Source: Avena insularis (Eukaryota; Streptophyta; Magnoliopsida; Poales; Poaceae). From it: DNA of 64,000 nucleotides. The stretch is from NCBI GenBank assembly GCA_023614405.1, contig CM042689.1:282479533-282543532 (forward strand), given 5' to 3'. A program made the translations under genes and the position numbers. Every line of letters begins with the position of its first letter. Position 1 is the first letter of the stretch. The notes beneath the pieces were generated by a model. The model searched no databases and was not told the origin of the DNA. It was given only the letters and a program-made list of their open reading frames with translations. Shown piece by piece: positions 9,041-19,982 of the stretch.

Positions 9041-11605
9041 GTGGCGCCCACCGTGGGGCCTGGCCGGTCTGGCCGGTGTTCTGCGGCGAGATCCAATCTG
9101 CCCATCAACGAGTCGGTCGCCACCGGCCGCATGATAGCGATCGGCGAGATGCTTCAGATCTTGCCGAGCAGCTACGTCCCGGCGGCACGACCCATCACGC
9201 ACAGCATGATCTTGCCAGTAGGCACGATCAGCCTCTTCGTCGGCCTCACCGACGTCATCGTTTCGGAGGACTCGGCTCGCATCCGCGAGTCGCCGCCACG
9301 CGACCGGCTCTCCGAGAGCCAGGTCCGCACGATCCATCGCCTCGCCTCCGAGTATAACTCGGCCCACAGCAACGTGGCCGAAAACTCCGCGGCCGCGGAA
9401 GACGCGGCCCTCAACGACGACGCCGATTCGGCGACACCGACGTCACTCGCCGGATCCATCACCGCGGCTTCACCCGCGGGCTCCATCACCCAGGTCTCCA
9501 ACATGGGAGACTTCGAGGATCCTTCCATCCTTGGGATCTTTGACTTCGACTTCGGGTCGGAAAACTCCGCCGATCTCCGCGACGGGACCGGTCGCCACGC
9601 CGCGACCTACATGGCGACTGGCACCGATCCGCCGGAGGATCCCTTGTCCACCCCAATCCCTCCTAACGCCACGGCAACGGAGGTCGAGGAACTCCGCCTG
9701 AAGCTAGCGGAGGCAGTCCGCAAGGAGCAAGCCGAGCGCGAAAAATTTCGCCTCGAGCAGGTGACGGCGCAGGAGCTGTCGCGTTACCACGCGCAGCGAA
9801 TCAGGACGCGCTTGAACCCTACCGTCCAGGGGCGCGCCCTGAACTTCGACGACGAGAACGACCCGGCCCGCGTGGCCGAGCGCGCGATCTGCGAGAACGC
9901 GCCACCAGGAGGAAGCGCCCGGCCCCCGCCAGGGTCGACGGCGATGGGCGCCCCACCTCCACCCAACCGCACACCCCCCAGGGATCAGCCGCGGATAGTG
10001 GTCTCCTCACGGGAGCGAGACGCGAACGGCCTACCACTGTTCTCCACCCCGATGGACAACCTCGTGGCGGGCCGAGCAGCGGCTGACAACATCACGGCCA
10101 CCGGCGACGGCGCCCTACAGATCCAGTACGTCAGGGCCCTGCTCGCAAAGGCCGTCGAGCAGCAAAACGTAGGCGCCGACTCGCAGGGTCGAGTGTACTC
10201 GCGTTCTTCGGGAAGCAGAGCGGCCTCAAGCGGCCGCCCATTGGCGGCGAACACCCTCAACTGCCCGCCACCCGAACCACTGCAGCTCGAACACCGACCC
10301 GCGAACACGGCACTCTCCACCGACGACCCCAGGCCAGCGACCAACTTCGTCGCCGCCAACGGTCAGCCCATCGACGCCCGCACCCACATCATCAACAACC
10401 AAAGCTGGCGCGCACGCCAGCCCGACGACCTGCGACACACCCTAACCAATCGCCGCGACGGCGAGCCGATGGGGTTGCTAAGCCGACTCGGGCCCAGGTG
10501 CTTCGGACCGATGATCCGAGGCGAAAAATACCCGGCGAACTTCAAAGCGCCAAAGGAAATAGAGAAGTACGACCCTTCGTACGACCCCTCCGTGTGGCTG
10601 GACACATACCTCATGGCGATCGGGATTGCTGGGCACACCGACCTGCTAGCCGCCCGTTACCTCCCCTTGATGATGGAGGGGACGTGCCGGCAGTGGATCA
10701 ACACCCTTCCCCAGGATAGCATCGACCCCTGGGAAGAGATGCGAGACGCCTTCGTCAGGCACTTCGAGTGCTCCTACACCCGCGCCACCACCATCGAGGA
10801 CCTGGAACGATGCGTCCAGGGATGGCAAGAACTATGGTACAACGCGGTCGGCATCCACCCGGATACCGCGATCCATTGCTTCAAAACCTCATGCCGCTAC
10901 GAGCCCTTGGTCGCCAAGCTCAAGCGACATTCTCGCACACTCGACAACATACCGGACCTCCTCGAGATCGCCAAAAGATACGCGGAGGAAGATCCAAACC
11001 AGGAAATCGACGACGAGTCGGGAGGTCAACGCCGCACGAGCGGCAACAACAACGAACGACGGTCCGACCTACGCTACAGCAACACTCGCCTCACCGGCAA
11101 GCGCCACAGTGACGGGCGAGTCGACTTCGTCGCCAACGCTGGGCATGCGCAGCGCGAGCCCAAGAGCTTCCGCCGCGACGGCGGCAACTACAAGGCGAAA
11201 CCAAGGTTCGACCCCGCGGCCCTCCTTAACCAACCTTGTGCGTTTCACAGCAGGGAAGGGAAGCCTGCCACGCACACGACCACCGACTGCCACACTCTCA
11301 GGGAGATTGAGAAGGCACGGCGAGCGCGTGAGGAACCCGACAACAACCCGCCAAATGGCGGAAAATTCAGCAATGTGCCCGGCACACCTTCACAGGCTTC
11401 ACCACGAAGCGCGAGAAGAAGGTCATCGTCCGCGCCGCCGCCGTCAACGCGGTGGCCCAGGTGGACGTTCCCCAGTTCCTCAACTGGTCGGAACAGCCCA
11501 TCACATGGAGCCGCCAGGACCACTCGTCACGCATCGAGTACCCAGGCCGAGTCGCCCTGGTGGTCAAGCCTAAGGTGGGAGACTACTGGATCCCCAAGAC
11601 ATTGA
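8966..11605 (+). CDS. gag: Gag polyprotein of Gypsy A
   Basis: Structural protein of virus-like particles. The frame is open for 879 codons from an ATG in the 5' LTR. It holds a variable Ala/Ser/Pro-rich N-terminal half; a short coiled coil near residues 230-275 (EVEELRLKLAEAVRKEQAER); the Retrotrans_gag core near residues 540-650 (WLDTYLMAIGIAG, MEGTCRQWINTLP, WEEMRDAFVRHF); and a C-terminal zinc-knuckle-like stretch at about residue 757 (CAFH...TTTDCHTL). The last ~75 residues are probably out of the true frame: the protease frame begins near 11380-11450 on a different phase, so either a programmed or a mutational frameshift separates gag from pol. Confidence 0.85.
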   Translation: MAGHPFPSFYYSLPIAASAVTIPTTVAPTVGPGRSGRCSAARSNLPINESVATGRMIAIGEMLQILPSSYVPAARPITHSMILPVGTISLFVGLTDVIVSEDSARIRESPPRDRLSESQVRTIHRLASEYNSAHSNVAENSAAAEDAALNDDADSATPTSLAGSITAASPAGSITQVSNMGDFEDPSILGIFDFDFGSENSADLRDGTGRHAATYMATGTDPPEDPLSTPIPPNATATEVEELRLKLAEAVRKEQAEREKFRLEQVTAQELSRYHAQRIRTRLNPTVQGRALNFDDENDPARVAERAICENAPPGGSARPPPGSTAMGAPPPPNRTPPRDQPRIVVSSRERDANGLPLFSTPMDNLVAGRAAADNITATGDGALQIQYVRALLAKAVEQQNVGADSQGRVYSRSSGSRAASSGRPLAANTLNCPPPEPLQLEHRPANTALSTDDPRPATNFVAANGQPIDARTHIINNQSWRARQPDDLRHTLTNRRDGEPMGLLSRLGPRCFGPMIRGEKYPANFKAPKEIEKYDPSYDPSVWLDTYLMAIGIAGHTDLLAARYLPLMMEGTCRQWINTLPQDSIDPWEEMRDAFVRHFECSYTRATTIEDLERCVQGWQELWYNAVGIHPDTAIHCFKTSCRYEPLVAKLKRHSRTLDNIPDLLEIAKRYAEEDPNQEIDDESGGQRRTSGNNNERRSDLRYSNTRLTGKRHSDGRVDFVANAGHAQREPKSFRRDGGNYKAKPRFDPAALLNQPCAFHSREGKPATHTTTDCHTLREIEKARRAREEPDNNPPNGGKFSNVPGTPSQASPRSARRRSSSAPPPSTRWPRWTFPSSSTGRNSPSHGAARTTRHASSTQAESPWWSSLRWETTGSPRH
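9041..9060 (+). promoter_or_regulatory. Primer-binding site of Gypsy A
   Basis: GTGGCGCCCACCGTGGGG follows the LTR end directly. TGGCGCC as a complement to a tRNA 3' end is usual for TAT-branch elements; I do not assign the tRNA. The non-autonomous element at 57156 has the same site. Confidence 0.8.
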
Positions 11606-12230
11606 TGGACGGCGGCAGCTCCATCAACATCCTGTACACTGACACCTTTTCAGCGATCGCGGCTCCCGCAGTCGATGGTCGAGACGACCTACACTACGTT
11701 CCACGGCATCGTCCCCGGTCGGAAGGCGTACCCGATCGGCAAGGTCACGCTGCCAGTCACCTTCGGCACACCAGCAAACTTCCGCACCGAGCGGATCGTC
11801 TTCGAGCTGGTACCCTTCGACAGCCCCTACCACTGCGTCCTGGGGCGCCAGGCGTTTGCCAAGTTCATGGCAGCGCCCCACTACGCGTACAACGCGATGA
11901 AGCTCCCCGGGCCGTGCGGTGTCATCACCATCAACGGCGACCCCGACATGGCCGCCGAGTGCGAGGCCAAAGGAGCCGAACTCGCCGACACCGTCATCGC
12001 GGCAGAGGCCAACCACGCCGACGAACTCGCCAAGTACGCGAGCGGGGTCAACAATGATGACCCCACCATACTCAAGAAGCCCAATTCGGAGGGCGCAAAC
12101 ACCTCAGCCTTCGAGGAAATGACGCACACCCGCACCATCGAGCTGGTCCCAGGCGACTCCAGCCAGACGGTGACGATCGGGACGGGCATGAGCCCAGCTA
12201 GGAAGGCGCGCTCATCGAGTTCCTCCGTGA
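11380..12230 (+). pseudogene. Aspartic protease region of Gypsy A pol
   Basis: Retropepsin-like protease that matures Gag-Pol. The frame from about 11452 carries VDVPQFLNWSEQPITWS and the active-site block TLMDGGSSINILY, with the catalytic Asp at 11608-11610. A frameshift near 11660 moves the sequence to the frame with TTFHGIVPGRKAYPIGKV, TFGTPANFRTE and HCVLGRQAFAKFMAAPHYAY, all conserved in TAT-branch proteases. The linker to RT contains Asp/Glu-rich sequence and another frame change near 12210. Confidence 0.8.
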
Positions 12231-13570
12231 GAACAGGGACATCTTCGCATGGAAGCCATCTGACATGCCTGGTGTCCCTAGGGAACTCGCTGAGCACAAA
12301 TTAAACGCCGACCCCAAAGTGCGACCCGTCAAGCAGTCGCTACGGCCCTTCAATGAAGAGCGCCACCGAGCTATCGCCGAGGAGGTGCAGCGTCTACTCG
12401 CTACAGGCTTCATCCGGCTAATCAAATACTCCAAGTGGCTGGCAAACCCAGTCCTGGTCGAGAAGAAGAACGGGACCTGGAGGATGTGTATCGACTACAC
12501 AAACTTAAACAGCGCCTGCCCGAAGGAGCAGTTCGTCCTCCCGCGGATCGACCAAATAATCGACTCCACCACGGGCTCGGAGTCGCTGTGTTTCCTCGAC
12601 GCCTATTCTAGGTACAACCAGATTAAAATGGTTGTTGAGGACGAGGAGAAGACAGCGTTCATCACGCCATTTGGAGCCTTCTGCTACACCGCCATGACCT
12701 TCGGCCTCAAGAACGCCGGGGCAACCTACCAGTGGTGCATGCAGGAATGCCTTGCGAGCCAAATTGGACGCAATATCCACGTCTACATCGACGACGTGGT
12801 AGTGAAGTCCGCTCGCTAGGGCGATCTACTCGCCGACCTGGCGGAAACATTCGCCAACCTGCGGAAATACAAGGTAAAGCTCAACCAGGCAAGTGCACCT
12901 TCGGCGTACCAGCAGGACAACTACAGGGGTACGTCGTCTCCAAGCGCGGGATCGAGGCGAACCCCACAAAAATCGACACGATCGCTCGACTCGGCAAACC
13001 CGAGTGCCTGCGCGATGTCCAGAAGCTGGCCGGGCGAGTCGCGGCTCTCAGCCGCTTCATCCCCCTATTGGGCGAGAAGGCGATGCCCCTATACCGCCTG
13101 ATGCGAAAGAACCCCACCTTCCAGTGGGACAAGGGGGCAGACGACGCACTCCAAGACCTCAAGAAGGTGCTACTCGCAGCACCACTACTCGCCACCCCGT
13201 CGACAAAGAACCCATGCTGGTCTACGTCGCGGCTTCCGAGCGCGTTGTCAGTGTCGTCATGGTCGTGGAGCGGCCGGAGGAAGGAAAGGAGCGCCCGGTA
13301 CAATGACCGGTGTACTACATCAGCGAGGTCCTCACCGAGTCGCGCCAGACACCATAATACCAAACTGGTATCGCAGTCTTGAGCAATGGCGCCTGCCGCA
13401 CTACTTCCAGGAGCACCCGATCACGGTCGTCTCCTCAGCACCGTTGTAGGACATCATCCGCAACCGTGAGGCGACCGGGCGAGTCGCCAAGTGGGTCGTC
13501 GAAATCGGCGTCCACAATATCAAGTATGAGCCATGAAAAGCGATCAAGTCGCAGGCTCTCGCGGACTTCA
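12230..13570 (+). pseudogene. Reverse transcriptase and RNase H of Gypsy A
   Basis: RT copies the element RNA into DNA. The frame at 12265-12819 carries GVPRELAEHKLNADP, PVKQSLRPFNEER, WLANPVLVEKKNGTWRMCIDY, LPRIDQIID, and the catalytic YIDD at 12784-12795. A TAG at 12817 interrupts the frame right after VVVKSAR, probably a CAG-to-TAG change. Later parts switch frame: GIEANPTKIDTIARL and PLYRLMRKNPTFQW (RT connection), then the degenerate RNase H (about 13200-13560), with YVAASERVVS and EWRLPHYFQEHPI-like remnants and stops near 13450. The domains are recognisable but not translatable as one chain. Confidence 0.85.
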
Positions 13571-13599
13571 TCGCCGATTGGGAAGAGGCCCAGCAGCCA

Positions 13600-14040
13600 G
13601 AAAATCTACCATACCTCCACTACTGGAGCCTACACTTCGACGGCTCCAAGAACGCGGATGGCGCAGGAGCAGGGATCGTGCTGACTTCCCCGAAGGGCGA
13701 CAATCTCCGCTACGTCCTCTGCCTCGACTTCACCCCCTGCACCAACAACATGGCCGAGTATGAGGCACTACTCCACGGCATGCGAGCTGCCAAGGAGATG
13801 AACGTCAACCGCCTACGTTGCTACGGAGACTCCGACCTTGTTGCGGGGCAAGTCGCTGGAACTTGCGAAGCCGTCTCTCCCACCATGGTGGCTTACCGCC
13901 AAGCAGTAGACAAGCTGGAAGGACACTTCGCAGGCTACTCCTTCGAGTGGATCGATAGGCGAAAGAACGAGGAGGCCGTCGCACTCTCTCGCATCAGGTC
14001 GGCTCGACTCACACCGCCCGCTGCCGTCTTCCTCGACACG
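13600..14040 (+). pseudogene. Second, archaeal-type RNase H (aRH) of Gypsy A
   Basis: An extra RNase H downstream of the RT-linked one, as in TAT-branch Gypsy elements. Visible catalytic blocks: LHFDGSKNADGAGAG (Asp), NMAEYEALLHGM (Glu), RCYGDSDLVAGQ (Asp), then EWIDRRKNEEAVALSRI, where the usual 'N..AD.LS' is altered (Asp of the last site replaced). One frame covers 13678-14330, with the first block in an adjoining frame. Confidence 0.8.
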
Positions 14041-15340
14041 ATTACCAAGCCATCAGTCGCTCCCCCAAGGGAGATCGACATCGGAGTCTCGCTGCAACCA
14101 GAGGCAGCCCTGGTCGCACTCATCGCCGAGCCAGACGACTGGACCAAGCCGTACATCGCCTACCTGGAGGCTGGCACCATGCCGGACAATGAGACAGACG
14201 CCCGGATGGTTGCGCGTCGATGCAAATCCTTCACCATCATCGACGACGAGCTCCACAAGCGCAGCGTGACTGGTGTGTTCCAACGCTGCGTCCAACCCGC
14301 CGAAGGACGCAAGATCCTCCACGACATCCACTCACATTGCGTCCTGCGCGGCGCCCGCTCTCTGTCGCCAAGGCCATGCGCACGGCTTCTCGGCTTGCAC
14401 CGCGCCGATGCCGTCGACATTGTCCAGCGGTGCGCCGGATGCCGGAATCGCCAACCGGACACGTGCGAGCTCAGCGCTCAAGACAATCCCCATCACCTGG
14501 CCATTCGCCGTCTGGGGTATGGACATGGTAGGCCCCTTCAAAAAGGCCCCCTCCGGCTTCACCCACCTCCTGGTCGCGGTCGACAAATTCACAAAGTGGG
14601 TGGAGGCCAAGCCAGTCCGGAAATGCGATGGGAAGACCGCCACCAAATTCCTACGCGAGCTCATATATCGCTACGGGTTCCCAATCAACATCATCACGGA
14701 CAATGGCACCAACTTCGCCAAAGGAGCCATGGCCGAGTTCTGCGAGGAACACCACATCCGGCTCGACCTCGCGTCAGTCGCCCACCCGGAGTCCAATGGC
14801 CAGGCGGAACGGGCCAACCATAGCATCCTCCACGGCCTGAAGCCGTGGCTGCAAGTACCACTCGAGCGTACCGCCGGGTGCTGGGTCGAGGAGCTACCCT
14901 CCGTCATCTGGGGTATCCGCACCTCGGTCAACAGGTCGACAGGGTTCAACCCCTTCTTCATGGTGTATGGCGCCGAGGCAGTCATGCCCACCGACCTCGA
15001 GCACGACTCGCCAAGGGTCGTCCACTACATGGAGGCTGCGAACGAACTCGCACGACAAGATGGAGTCGATCAACTCGACGAGGCACGTGACCTGGACCGC
15101 TCTCGCACCGCCATCTACCAGCAAGGACTCCTCCGCTACCACAACCGGAGGGTGAAAAATCGCACCTTCCAAGAAGGTGACCTGGTGCTGCGCCTCATCC
15201 AGGACAAGAAGGGCATGCACAAACTCTCCCCCCCATGGGAGGGACCATTTGCCATCGGGCGAGTACTCGGCAACGACGCCTACTACCTCATCGACGTCCG
15301 CGGGACGGCAAACTCGACGTCAAGCGACCATGGAATGTAA
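14041..15340 (+). pseudogene. Integrase of Gypsy A
   Basis: Inserts the cDNA into the genome. An HHCC-type zinc-binding remnant lies at about 14320-14450 (ILHDIHSHC ... CAGCRN) with a frame change inside. The rve catalytic core is open from about 14500: WGMDMVGPF (Asp at 14522), ITDNGTNF (Asp at 14699) and NGQAE (Glu at 14807). The 36-codon step between the last two fits D,D(35)E. The C-terminal part has NRTFQEGDLVLRL and KLSPPWEGPFAIGRVL, the chromodomain-less GPY/F-type end. The end is frameshifted near 15300: the sequence KRPWN.NLPRKFY continues in another frame. Confidence 0.85.
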
Positions 15341-16196
15341 ACCTCCCACGGAAGTTCTATTCCTAGAACCCCACATATGTATCCTCCAGTCGCTAAGAAA
15401 TAAAAAACACTGGTTACCGCAAATTGTGTCTACTCTCAGTGTCTTGTGCCACTCGCACTCGTAGTAACAGCATCAAGCTAACTGCAGAAGTCAACCTCTG
15501 GTACAGCGATCGGCGCGGCCAAGTAGTGCGCTACAAGGGTACTGGGTTACCCCAGGTCTTGTAACGTCCACGAAAAACGCCTACCCGGAGCCCCATTGGA
15601 GTCGCCCAGCTCGACTGGCTTAACGAGCCAAGACAATTGCCTTCGCTTCTCATAGCTACCATGATCCTCCGCATCCTCGACATAGCGACTCGAACGGCCA
15701 AGTACCCTTTCGGGGGGGACGACCAGTTCAAGGTTAGGAAAACACCAAGTATGAGAGCATGCCCAGGACTCGCCATGCGACTGACCCAACGGGCCAGGCA
15801 GGAGTGATGCGCTTATTCTGACGCGCCCAACCCTCACCCACCCTAGAGTCGCGACTAGAACAACCAAGTACCACGCTCGGGGACTCGGCTACCCGACCTC
15901 GTTCGCGCCAGGGAAAACGGTGAAGTACAGAGCACTCACGGGAGTCGCCTTGATCGGCTTTCGAGCTCGAGGTAGTCGACATCAATGACAAAACATTCAA
16001 AATCACAAACACATAATAAACGAGGTAAACCCCATATAAAGGGCGGACGCACTCGGGGACTCGTTCAACCCTCAATCACAAAAACACGACAATTCACAAA
16101 ATACCACGATATCTCATTATAGCAGATCACAATCGTCACAAAATACAAAGTATGCCCAACGGCAGAACTGCTACTAACGCCCTAGGGCACAATATT
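15341..16196 (+). other. Non-coding spacer of Gypsy A between integrase and antisense gene
   Basis: No supported ORF on either strand. It contains repeated short phrases such as GGGACTCG and GTCGCGACTCGAA-like pieces. It may hold the 3' untranslated part of both the sense transcript and the antisense gene. Confidence 0.5.
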
Positions 16197-19100
16197 TTAC
16201 TCCGCAGGCTTCAACGACGACTCACCACCACCCCTGCGGTTGCAAATGAAGCGAGCGTACGGGTTTGACGGGTACGTCGTCAGCTCGCCCGCCATCGCCG
16301 CACGGAAGGGCTGCTCGATCTTGAAGTCCCGGTGCTGCGGCTCGGGGTCGTTGGGTGCGACGACCGTTTCCTGATAAGGAAGGAGGTCGCCCATCCCCTA
16401 GACGTGTTCGGAGTACACCGCGGCGCGGTCCGTCAGCTTCAGCACCTCGGCGATCTCCACCGAGCCAGTCGACGACGGGTAGCCACTCGTCATGTCATCA
16501 AGATCGAAATCTTCCGGGAAGTGGGCGAGCCCAAGACTCAGCGCCATCGCCGCCCCGTGCCGGAACGCTGACCGCGTCATAAATTCGACGACCAACGGCG
16601 CCTTCTCCAAGTATCGCCACACCTCGACGAGGTCGCTGGGAATCACTTCCGTGGGCGACATCTCCTAGAGATACGCCCGTATACATGTCGCCGACAACGT
16701 GGCCGAGTCGACCAGCGTGGCTACACATTGCCGTGCATCAAACGAATTCGCCTCTTCCGCACTGTCAATGATACGACCTGTGGATAGAAGGCGACGGTGA
16801 ATACATCAAAGATTACACAATACAAATGCTACCGGCAGAGGTAGGCACACTCACCAATCAAGGGACGGGAGAGATCCGTGATGAAGCTCTGAAGAGAGGT
16901 GTAGTCATCTTGAAGCCCAGCAACAAGGGCGTCCGAAACCTTACGCTCCTCAGCGGCGGCTGTAACAGCAGCCTTGGCTCGCTCATCCGCCGAACTCGCC
17001 TCTTCCTTCGCTTCCTTCAGCTCGCGCTCAAGGTCGGCGATTCGCTTCTCAGCCGAGCTCAACGCAGATTGAGCTGCCGTCAACTCAGTCGCTGGGACGA
17101 GGCCCTAGCGGACCTCCTCTGCCTTCACAGCAATCGCCTGGAGTCCCTTGTTCGCCTCTTGGACGGTGGCCAGTTCATTCTCCGCGCGATGTTTCGCAGC
17201 AAGCCGGTCGGCTGACTCACGCTGCAAACCCTGTACACAAGTCAAACAGTTAGCAATAGCGGAATCCTAAGTGCCCACCCGCTGAAATTCAGCGAGTGCG
17301 CACTCGGGGACTGGCAATCAAAAATCCTAAGTGCCCACCAGCTGAAATTCAACGAGTGCGCACTCGGGGACTGGCAATCAAAAATCTTAAGTGCCCACCC
17401 GCTGAAATTCAGCGAGTGCGCACTCGGGGACTGGACGCGAGAAATAAAAACAAGACACTAAAAGAATCCGACCGCTGCAATTCAGCGGCCCGATCCTCGG
17501 GGACTGGACATACCTGGATGGCTGCGCCAAGCATACCATGAAGCTGTATCGCGTCCATTGCGAGAAGAGCCGACGTGTGCCCGCGATGCTGCTCGACCTC
17601 CGTATCGGTGACCCCAGGTGCGCGGCTCGAGGGCGAGGTACCACTCGTTGTAGCCGCTCTGGCCATGAAGCGCGGGAAGGTTGCGATTGATGCGCCGGCA
17701 CCAAAAGAGGCCGGCTCGGCTGCCCCAGACGAGGGAGCACCCTCCTTGATCGTCAAGGTTGCCTCCGCCACAGGGTCACTCGGAGCAACCGTCGTGTCGT
17801 CAGACACCGTGACGATATCGTCGTCCTTGGCCTTCTTGGCACTATCCGTGGGGGCAACGACCTCGTCAGCCTTCCTCTTCCAAGAGGAGTCCTCCTCGGT
17901 GGCGACTGGCGGCACCTTGGCCACGGACGGGTGGCCTATCTTCTTAGCTCCAGTCCTACAAATTGATCACATGAGCAAAGTGGTCTGAGTACAATGAAAA
18001 ACAAAGACAGGTGAATAGAACTCACTTGGCGACTGGTAGAAATCGCAGCCCCATGCGGATGCCGGCCGGCTTCTCCAGTTCTGGGCCCAGTTTTCGACTG
18101 AGACCCATCTCCAGGACATCGTGCGCCCAAGACACGGACGACTTCTTCGTTGTCGAGGCCGCGACAGGAGCCTCCAAAACATTTTCGGTGGGAGCCTCCT
18201 TGGGAGGTGAAGCCGCCGCGACCGGAGCAACCCCCGACCCAGAGACTGGGGCGAATGGGGGAGGCATCGAGGCTAGGGACGCCTCACTCAGGACGGCGAC
18301 ATCCGCCGCTGCCATCGTCTGTGGCGCTTCATCCTTGGCCAGGCTGGTGGCGTCGGAGCTGCTTGCCGAGCGAGGCGGAGATACCTGTCTCGCTGGCTTC
18401 GTCTTCCTCTTTACAGGGGCCTTCACCTCCTTCTTCTTCTTCTTTGACGGAGTGGCCTAGCGACGCGAGGTGGTTTCGGGAAGTTCGTCGTCATCATCAT
18501 CATGACGTTTGAGGCTTTTGCTCACCTCGATCTCGCGCTGACGCTGCCCGCGAGTTTTGCAAACCAGCGGGCGACCTCTTCCTCGGACTCGTTGTCATCA
18601 TCCTCCTGTCGATCTCGATGCCGCCTTTGGCAGGAGGCGACTCTCCCCCGTCCCGGACGGACGAGATAACGAGTTCTCGTCGTCTGCGGGCGGAAGCCAC
18701 CCTTCCACCACTTGAAATAGCTGCAATGAGCATAAGACAATATTAGAATGACCGCGACTGCATTAACTGCGACTGCGAATGATGTAAAGTGACTTACCAT
18801 CGGGGCTGGATGCTTCGCGGTGTAGGGGGTGACCCCGGCCTTCGCGTCCAGGTACACCACCTAGGTGATCTTCTTCAACGCCGGAATATAATCCTCAAAT
18901 TTCCACTCGGCGAGGCAGGATTTCGTCGAGTATTCCTGGCCCGTGTACTCATAAATATAATGGTCACGTCGGGCCAGGGGAACGAGTCACCGCCCGAGCT
19001 AGCAGTTGTACAAGTTGATGGTCTGAAGACCCTTCTTCTTCAGGCCGTGGATGGTTTGAAGCATCTCATCCACGACCATCCGCTGGTCTGTTGGGAGCTT

Positions 19101-19671
19101 GCCAACTTGGAGTCGGCGCGGTTCGGGCCGGTCGGTGGAGTATCTTGGGATCGCCACCTCGCCCTCTGGAGTCGCCTCGGTGACATAGAACCAAGACTTC
19201 TTCCACTCGCTCGCCGCCTTGGCGGGCAGCATCAGATCGAAAAAGGAAGCCTTCGACTTCAATTGAAACGTCAAGCCGCCAGCAGCAAGCATTGGGCCGC
19301 CCGCTTCTTCGCGACTAATCCTCCCGTGGAATAGATCTTGCCACAGGGGGAAGTAGGGCCTGCAGCCCAGGTAGCACTCGCAGAACGCCACAAAAATGGC
19401 GAGCTGCTCGATGCTGTGCGGGCCCAGGTCCGACGGCTGGATCCCGTAGAAGGCGCAGAAGCGCCGGAAGAAAAGAGATGTGGGGAATCCCAGCCCCCGT
19501 TCCAGGTTGCTGGTGAAGCAGACGAACTCCCCCTCACGCGGGTCCGGAGTCACCTCTCCGGCTGCGGGGATGCGCCACCTACCGGCGCGCAGGATCCCGG
19601 CTTCCTCGAAGGACGCTAGAAGCACTCTCGTACACTTGGACCTGCCCCATGGTTCGGTGGAGGGGGCCATT
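16197..19671 (-). pseudogene. Antisense multi-exon gene in Gypsy A (Transposase_28-like, coiled coil)
   Basis: Runs opposite to gag-pol. Exon 1 starts at the ATG at 19671 (MAPSTEPWGRSKC) and carries a domain like Pfam 'putative gypsy type transposon' (LGFPTSLFFRRFCAFYGIQP, SIEQLAIFVAFCECYLG); the same frame continues, through stops near 19000, 18988 and 18866, to a GTAAGT donor near 18798. Further exons with good splice sites: about 18722-18027 (Lys- and Asp-rich, KRHDDDDDELPE, PSKKKKKEVKAPVKRKTK), 17956-17508, 17237-16845 (coiled coil, EKRIADLERELKEAKEEA), and about 16765-16197 (EVWRYLEKAPLVVEFM, ending ESSLKPAE). Five or more stops are of the TGG/CAG/CGA-to-stop kind. The function of such antisense genes is unknown. 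Confidence 0.7.
17262..17455 (-). repeat. 63-bp tandem repeat, 3 copies, in an intron of the antisense gene
   Basis: Units of about 63 bp containing CTAAGTGCCCACCCGCTGAA and GAGTGCGCACTCGGGGACTGG-like phrases, starting near 17265, 17328 and 17391; a fourth, divergent partial copy continues to about 17510. The array lies between the exons ending at 17508 and starting at 17237. The end of each unit (CTCGGGGACTG) resembles the element's polypurine tract. Confidence 0.85.
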
Positions 19672-19965
19672 GGTGAAAAGTTCTGAGGAGGTCGGAGGAT
19701 TTGGGATCGGTTGGATCGCGATGCGGAGGAGAGCGGAGGTGCGCGCAATCGGAGGAAATGACGAGGGGGTGGTTTTCTGATCGCCTACCATTCCCTTTAT
19801 ATAGCGGTTGTTACCCGCCAAATCAGGAAGCCGTTACTACGCGGTGATTACGCCAAAAGTTACCGTTGGATTACCTTTGTTCAGGAGCCCGCCACCGATT
19901 CGACTGGATGTATGCTTTGAAGCCGTATGCTCGGACTGCCAGCAACCACCTACGCCCAATCGACG

Positions 19966-19982
19966 ACGGCCTCGGGGACTAC
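19966..19982 (+). promoter_or_regulatory. Polypurine tract of Gypsy A
   Basis: GGCCTCGGGGACTAC directly before the 3' LTR (TGATGGGG at 19983). The same CTCGGGGACTA phrase precedes the 3' LTR of the non-autonomous element at 59432. Confidence 0.7.

Noticed and set aside
13935..14464. Long minus-strand frames opposite Gypsy A integrase and RNase H
   Set aside because: Shadow frames of conserved plus-strand coding; unlike the true antisense gene downstream, they have no splice structure or domain.
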